Of a stretch of DNA of 8,930 nucleotides, positions 6,042 through 8,930 are shown piece after piece. The position numbers were made by a program, and so were the translations under genes. The DNA lies in contig JAMFRY010000185.1 of NCBI GenBank assembly GCA_026225015.1, positions 1 to 8,930 on the forward strand, given 5' to 3'. Each line of letters opens with the position of its first letter. The stretch's first letter is position 1. Below the pieces are notes generated by a model. That model ran no database searches. It saw nothing but the letters and a program-made list of their open reading frames with translations, and was not told the origin of the DNA. The stretch is from Alphaproteobacteria bacterium (GTDB lineage: Bacteria > Pseudomonadota > Alphaproteobacteria > Acetobacterales > Acetobacteraceae).

Positions 6042-6674
6042 ATGCAGCACAGCCTGTTTGAACCACCGGAACTCAGCTTCGCCGCCGGCGCGATGTTGCT
6101 CCGCGATTTCGCGCAGACCGAAGAAACCGATCTGATCGCCGCGATTGAGGCCATCGCCGCCGCCGCGCCATTCCGGCAGATGGTCACCCCTGGCGGCTTA
6201 ACCATGTCGGTGGCGATCACCAATTGCGGCGCGGCGGGCTGGATCAGCGATCGCGCCGGCTACCGCTATTCCGCGATCGACCCGTTGAGCCAAAAAACCT
6301 GGCCCGCAATGCCGGAAATTTTCACCAACCTCGCAAACCGTGCCGCCGCTGCCGCCGGCTATGCGGGTTTCATGCCCGATGCCTGCCTGATCAACCGCTA
6401 TTTGCCCGGTGCACGCATGTCCCTGCACCAGGACCGCCAGGAAAAGCCGCCGGATGCGCCAGTGGTTTCCATTTCCTTGGGCCTCTCCGCAACCTTCCTC
6501 TGGGGCAACGAGACCCGCAATGCACGGCCGCTTCGGCTGGCTCTGCACCACGGCGACGCCGTTATCTGGGGCGGCCCATCACGGCTGAATTTCCACGGCA
6601 TCGCGCCGCTGAAACCTGGCACGCATCCGATGCTTGGAGATAAACGCTATAACCTCACATTCAGAAAACATTAG
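6042..6674 (+). CDS. alkB: AlkB, Fe(II)/2-oxoglutarate-dependent DNA/RNA demethylase
   Basis: This 210-residue protein aligns along nearly its whole length with E. coli AlkB. The iron ligands are H129 and D131 (in LPGARMSLHQD) and H185 (in RLNFHGIAPL). The 2-oxoglutarate-binding set is R202, N204 and R208 in KRYNLTFRK. CLINRYLPGARMSLHQD and SISLGLSATFLWG are diagnostic. The enzyme oxidatively removes methyl groups from 1-methyladenine and 3-methylcytosine in DNA or RNA. The residue two after the HxD motif (Q133) is Asp in the E. coli enzyme (D135), where it contacts the substrate base, so lesion preference could differ. The ATG lies 8 bp after the mocA stop with no good ribosome binding site, which suggests translational coupling. 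No Ada-type regulatory gene is nearby, so alkylation-induced control is not evident. It converges on the AAC(6')-like gene 42 bp away, where a 7-T run (6688-6694) has no clear stem. Confidence 0.93.
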   Translation: MQHSLFEPPELSFAAGAMLLRDFAQTEETDLIAAIEAIAAAAPFRQMVTPGGLTMSVAITNCGAAGWISDRAGYRYSAIDPLSQKTWPAMPEIFTNLANRAAAAAGYAGFMPDACLINRYLPGARMSLHQDRQEKPPDAPVVSISLGLSATFLWGNETRNARPLRLALHHGDAVIWGGPSRLNFHGIAPLKPGTHPMLGDKRYNLTFRKH

Positions 6675-6716
6675 GTAGAAAGCGCAGTTTTTTTCGTGCG
6701 GCGGGCGTTGCCATCC

Positions 6717-7163
6717 CTACAAAACCTTCCGGAAAAACACGACCCTTTCGCTTTCTCCAAAGCCCAGCGCCAGGTGAAACGCCTGACTCTCCACGTTCTC
6801 CAGCAGCGCGTCCGAGCCGAACTCCGTACAGCCTTGCGCCCTTCCCCAGGCTGCCACGGCGGCACATAACAATCGCCCAACGCCCTTTCGCCGCTCTTGC
6901 GGCCGAATATAGATTCCTTCGAGAAACAAAACTGGACTGCTATCGCATCCATTGACGAAATCGTGCCGCAATGTGGCTTCCGCAAAACCTATGATCCCGC
7001 CCGCATCATTGAAGGCAAGGAATGCAATCGCATCACCGTTTCCGGATAGAAACAGCCGTTTCAAGTCTTCACGATGAACCTCGATCGCGCCATTCGGCCA
7101 TAATTGGCTCCGCAGCTGCGTCCAGGGCTCAAGGTGCTGGTCGCCCGCCTGAGCTATCCGCAT
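6717..7163 (-). CDS. AAC(6')-type GNAT N-acetyltransferase
   Basis: This 148-residue GNAT protein closely resembles chromosomal aminoglycoside 6'-N-acetyltransferases of the Stenotrophomonas/Acinetobacter type. Shared stretches include GFAEATLRHDFVNGC (59-73), SSPVLFLEGIYIRPQ (75-89), the acetyl-CoA pyrophosphate loop RRKGVGRLL (91-99), AWGRAQGCTEFGSDALLEN (105-123) and the tail ALGFGESERVVFFRKVL (132-148). Enzymes of this group move acetyl from acetyl-CoA to the 6'-amine of aminoglycosides in the cytoplasm. Sequence resemblance alone does not prove resistance, because many environmental homologues have other amine substrates. The gene follows the DUF2147 gene on the same strand with a 52-bp gap. 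No ribosome binding site precedes the ATG at 7163; a candidate promoter ends 5 bp before it, which would give a leaderless message. I see no integron or transposon signature around it, so it looks native rather than mobile. Confidence 0.82.
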   Translation of the reverse strand: MRIAQAGDQHLEPWTQLRSQLWPNGAIEVHREDLKRLFLSGNGDAIAFLAFNDAGGIIGFAEATLRHDFVNGCDSSPVLFLEGIYIRPQERRKGVGRLLCAAVAAWGRAQGCTEFGSDALLENVESQAFHLALGFGESERVVFFRKVL

Positions 7164-7168
7164 TTCGT

Positions 7169-7197
7169 GTTATCGCGCCAAAGAAACCCGGCCGCAA
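7169..7197 (-). promoter_or_regulatory. Candidate promoter of the acetyltransferase gene, possibly leaderless
   Basis: On the minus strand TTGCGG (7192-7197) and GATAAC (7169-7174) are separated by exactly 17 bp. The -10 match is 4 of 6 and the -35 match 3 of 6. The -10 ends only 5 nt before the ATG, so transcription would begin at or next to the start codon. This fits the absence of a Shine-Dalgarno sequence. The match is weak and could be chance. Confidence 0.25.
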
Positions 7198-7215
7198 CAC
7201 AGCGCCGCAGTCGGC

Positions 7216-7605
7216 TTAATTGATTCGGCTCCAACTCGTACTTTTACAAATAATGCCGAACAGCACGCAGCCACTGGTTTTCATGGTATTGCCCTGGAAG
7301 GTGATCGTCATGCGATACGTCAAGTGCCGCCGCTCGTCATAGACCCGGCCCTGATACGCGTTGTTTGAGACCGGCTTCACGGTCAAAACGAGCTTATCGC
7401 CGATCTTCTCCTTGCCAAGCGGATTTTTCACCCAGGTATTCACGGCGCAGAAATTGGTCCCACATTGGGTTACGGCAACGCGAACCGTGCCATTGGCGCG
7501 CAGCCAGTTGCCGGCCGGGCTGGGAGTGCTGGCAATCGCCGCTTGCGGCGCCAGCGCAGCCAGTGCCAAGGCCATGCGCATCCAGCTTTTCCGAGTTTTC
7601 TTCAT
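7216..7605 (-). CDS. Secreted DUF2147 domain-containing protein
   Basis: The product has 129 residues. It begins with a clear Sec signal peptide: basic MKKTRKSWMR, hydrophobic core MALALAALAP, and a likely cut after AIA near residue 25. The mature part (about 104 residues) opens with the GNWLR motif (residues 32-36) and runs through VAVTQCGTNFCAVNTWVKNP, VYDERRHLTYRMTITFQGN and SGCVLFGIICKSTSWSRI, matching the DUF2147 family of small beta-rich periplasmic proteins of unknown function. Four cysteines in the mature part (C48, C53, C113, C120) could form two disulfides. GGAAA lies 5 nt upstream of the ATG on the minus strand. The gene diverges from another small secreted protein gene 77 bp away, and the acetyltransferase gene follows it in the same direction. 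Confidence 0.85.
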   Translation of the reverse strand: MKKTRKSWMRMALALAALAPQAAIASTPSPAGNWLRANGTVRVAVTQCGTNFCAVNTWVKNPLGKEKIGDKLVLTVKPVSNNAYQGRVYDERRHLTYRMTITFQGNTMKTSGCVLFGIICKSTSWSRIN

Positions 7606-7646
7606 TTGGTTTCCATTGAGCCGGGGTTTTCCGGTTTGCCATATCG

Positions 7647-7652
7647 GTTATA
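7647..7652 (-). promoter_or_regulatory. Candidate -10 element for the DUF2147 gene
   Basis: TATAAC on the minus strand matches the -10 consensus at 5 of 6 positions and lies about 41 nt before the ATG at 7605. No good -35 is found at 16-18 bp. The surrounding CCTGTATAA is identical to the bases at the putative kdpD -10. Confidence 0.2.
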
Positions 7653-7668
7653 CAGGACCGCAATATGC

Positions 7669-7674
7669 AAGGAG
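7669..7674 (+). promoter_or_regulatory. Ribosome binding site AAGGAG deciding the start of the small secreted protein
   Basis: AAGGAG lies 8 nt before the ATG at 7683. An in-frame ATG at 7665 precedes the site and would add six residues (MQGVRR), so 7683 is preferred. Confidence 0.65.
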
Positions 7675-7682
7675 TTCGGCGC

Positions 7683-8066
7683 ATGAAAATCTATCTCTCC
7701 AGCCTGACTCTGCTGTCTGCCTTGCTGCTGGCGTCACCGGCGATGGCCGATGTGTTCGGTCTTTGGCGCGTGCAAGGCAAGCTCGCCGGCGTAGCTTTCG
7801 TGCTGGACTGCCATTTCCTGCCTCAAGGCGCGGGCTTCGGGGGCACCTGTGTCGGTTCGCCGGATGGCGATCCGAAAATCGTGGGCAAGGTCTTTACGCT
7901 GAACCAAGGCGCGGTTACGGGCAACCAGGTCACCTGGAGCTATCCGACGCATTACATGTTTCTCGATTTCCAGGTGATCTATAAAGGCACGCTGGATGGT
8001 GGGGGATTGAGCGGAACCGCCACCGCCGCCGGCCGCAACGGCGATTTCACCGCCCGCAGAGAATAG
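7683..8066 (+). CDS. Small secreted protein of unknown function, beta-rich with GxW start
   Basis: This 127-residue protein has a signal peptide (MKIYLSSLTLLSALLLASPAMA, cut likely after residue 22) and a mature chain of about 105 residues beginning DVFGLWRVQGKLAG. I do not recognise a named family. The alternating polar/hydrophobic pattern and frequent Gly suggest short beta strands in a small barrel or sandwich. Two cysteines (C43 in FVLDCHF and C56 in GGTCVG) could form a disulfide. The GLW at residues 26-28, with a Cys 15 residues later, resembles the GNW and Cys spacing of the DUF2147 protein encoded divergently next door, hinting at a related lipocalin-like fold; this is inference. It has a strong ribosome binding site and its own upstream gap. 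The stop is followed by 63 bp and then kdpD on the same strand. Confidence 0.75.
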   Translation: MKIYLSSLTLLSALLLASPAMADVFGLWRVQGKLAGVAFVLDCHFLPQGAGFGGTCVGSPDGDPKIVGKVFTLNQGAVTGNQVTWSYPTHYMFLDFQVIYKGTLDGGGLSGTATAAGRNGDFTARRE

Positions 8067-8074
8067 CGGTTCAG

Positions 8075-8088
8075 AGGGCGACGCCCTG
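8075..8088 (+). repeat. Palindromic 14-mer AGGGCGACGCCCTG, copy 2
   Basis: This is an exact second copy of the 14 bases at 3338-3351. It lies 8 bp after the stop of the small secreted protein and 6 bp before the TATAAA upstream of kdpD. It could be the stem of a terminator without T-run, an operator overlapping a -35 region, or a dispersed genomic repeat. Confidence 0.5.
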
Positions 8089-8094
8089 CACCTG

Positions 8095-8100
8095 TATAAA
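8095..8100 (+). promoter_or_regulatory. Candidate -10 element for kdpD
   Basis: TATAAA in an otherwise GC-rich gap is a 5 of 6 match to the -10 consensus, 29 nt before the kdpD ATG. The expected -35 position (around 8072-8077) does not match consensus and overlaps the palindromic repeat, so an activator or repressor may act there if this is a promoter. Confidence 0.25.
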
Positions 8101-8129
8101 ATTCCGGCCTTGCAGTAAGCTCCCGCGAA

Positions 8130-8930
8130 ATGAACCGCGATTTCCGCCCTGACCCCGACGCGCTTCTGGCGAATCTGAATCGGGATACGCACGGGCATTT
8201 GAAGATTTTTCTCGGCGCCGCGCCGGGCGTCGGCAAGACCTGGGAGATGCTGGCCGCCGCCAACCATAAGCGCGAAGCCGGCGTGGACGTGGTGGCGGGG
8301 CTGATCGAAACCCACGGCCGCGCCGGCACCATCGAGGAAATCGGCGAACTGCAGCTGCTGGCGCGGCTGAAAATTCCGTATCGCGGCCAGGTCTTGGAAG
8401 AATTCGACCTCGATGCCGCTTTGGCCCGCAAACCGGCTTTGCTGCTGGTCGATGAGCTCGCCCATACCAACGCGCCTGGGCTGCGCCATGCCAAGCGCTG
8501 GCAGGATGTGCGGGAATTGCTCGATGCCGGCATCGATGTATGGACCACGCTCAACATCCAGCACCTGGAAAGCCTGAACGACCAGGTCGCCCGCATCACC
8601 GGCGTGCGGGTAGCAGAGACCATCCCGGATACGGTGCTCGATCTGGCCGATGAAATCGAACTCATCGACCTGCCGCCGGCGGAATTGCGCGGCCGGCTCA
8701 CTGAGGGCAAGATCTACCGCCAGGATGTCGCCAGCCGCGCTTTGGGCGGGTTTTTTCGCGAAGGCAATCTCGGCGCGCTGCGCGAGATGGCGCTGCGCCG
8801 GGTCGCCCAGCGGGTGGACAAGGACGTTACCACCTATATGCGGGCGCAGGCGATCCCCGGCCCCTGGCCGGCGAGCGAGCGCGTGCTGGCGCTGATCGGA
8901 CCGGATGCCTCGGCCGACAACGTCGTGCGC
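8130..8930 (+). CDS. kdpD: KdpD osmosensitive potassium channel sensor histidine kinase, N-terminal part
   Basis: The frame opens at ATG 8130 and runs off the window after 267 codons. It starts MNRDFRPDPDALLANLNRD and continues with the cytoplasmic KdpD domain: Walker A GAAPGVGKT at residues 29-37, ETHGRAGT at 60-67, Walker B-like LLLVDELAHTNAPG at 104-117, KRWQDVRELLDAGIDVWTTL at 122-141, NIQHLESLND at 142-151 and IPGPWPASERVL at 242-253, which leads into the universal-stress-like domain. In known systems KdpD senses low potassium or turgor and phosphorylates KdpE to induce the KdpFABC pump. The membrane helices and kinase core lie beyond the window. Usually kdpD follows kdpC; here a small secreted protein gene precedes it, so kdpFABC is elsewhere, downstream, or absent. 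No strong ribosome binding site is seen, but the start fits family alignments. Confidence 0.92.
   Translation, partial: MNRDFRPDPDALLANLNRDTHGHLKIFLGAAPGVGKTWEMLAAANHKREAGVDVVAGLIETHGRAGTIEEIGELQLLARLKIPYRGQVLEEFDLDAALARKPALLLVDELAHTNAPGLRHAKRWQDVRELLDAGIDVWTTLNIQHLESLNDQVARITGVRVAETIPDTVLDLADEIELIDLPPAELRGRLTEGKIYRQDVASRALGGFFREGNLGALREMALRRVAQRVDKDVTTYMRAQAIPGPWPASERVLALIGPDASADNVVR

Noticed and set aside
6675..6716. Possible intrinsic terminator between convergent alkB and the acetyltransferase gene
   Set aside because: There is a 7-T run at 6688-6694, but I could not find a GC-rich stem next to it on either strand.
7734..8564. 276-codon minus-strand open frame
   Set aside because: It is antisense to the small secreted protein and kdpD, whose motifs are unmistakable on the plus strand.
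1..8930. CRISPR arrays, tRNA/rRNA genes, transposases, integron or phage genes
   Set aside because: No regularly spaced repeats, tRNA-like cloverleaf segments or recombinase/transposase motifs were seen on either strand.

Overview
The window looks like a chromosomal segment of an alphaproteobacterium, most likely in or near the Rhodospirillales/Acetobacteraceae. The coding DNA is strongly GC-rich, genes are tightly packed with 1-4 base start/stop overlaps, and the recognisable proteins (Atm1-type exporter, DUF4743 Nudix hydrolase, XdhC pair, molybdopterin-binding/MocA fusion, AAC(6')-like acetyltransferase, KdpD) fit that group. The taxonomic call is an inference from protein character, not from a marker gene.

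Layout. Bases 1-347 (minus) hold the N-terminus of an Atm1-family ABC exporter. It diverges, with only 9 bp between start codons, from a plus-strand DUF4743/Nudix hydrolase (357-1190). Next comes a visibly less GC-rich stretch (about 1191-2840). It contains a single convincing gene, an Ala/Ser/Thr-rich protein of unknown function with no Cys or Trp (1572-2567), flanked by two gene-poor spacers.

Bases 2841-3266 encode the ribosome-rescue hydrolase ArfB. From 3363 a compact plus-strand cluster follows: a stand-alone XdhC N-terminal domain protein, a stand-alone XdhC C-terminal (Rossmann) protein, a 547-residue fusion of a molybdopterin-binding domain with a MocA-type cytidylyltransferase, and the DNA repair dioxygenase AlkB. 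The first three overlap by 4 bases each and together look like a maturation module for a molybdenum hydroxylase of the xanthine dehydrogenase/CO dehydrogenase family: MocA would make the cytosine dinucleotide form of the cofactor and the XdhC-type proteins would protect, sulfurate or insert it. No hydroxylase subunit gene is present here. AlkB follows 8 bp later and is probably co-transcribed, although its function is unrelated.

Convergent to alkB is an AAC(6')-type GNAT acetyltransferase (minus, 6717-7163), downstream of a secreted DUF2147 protein (minus, 7216-7605). A second small secreted beta-rich protein of unknown function diverges from DUF2147 (7683-8066). The window ends inside kdpD (8130 onward), the sensor kinase for potassium homeostasis, with no kdpFABC genes upstream of it.

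I see no CRISPR array, transposase, rRNA, tRNA or phage gene. The most unusual items are the unknown Cys/Trp-free protein in its low-GC islet, the hydroxylase-free molybdenum cofactor module with a split XdhC, an exact 14-bp palindromic element present upstream of both xdhC and kdpD, and the facing pair of small secreted GxW proteins. None of these by itself proves a new system.
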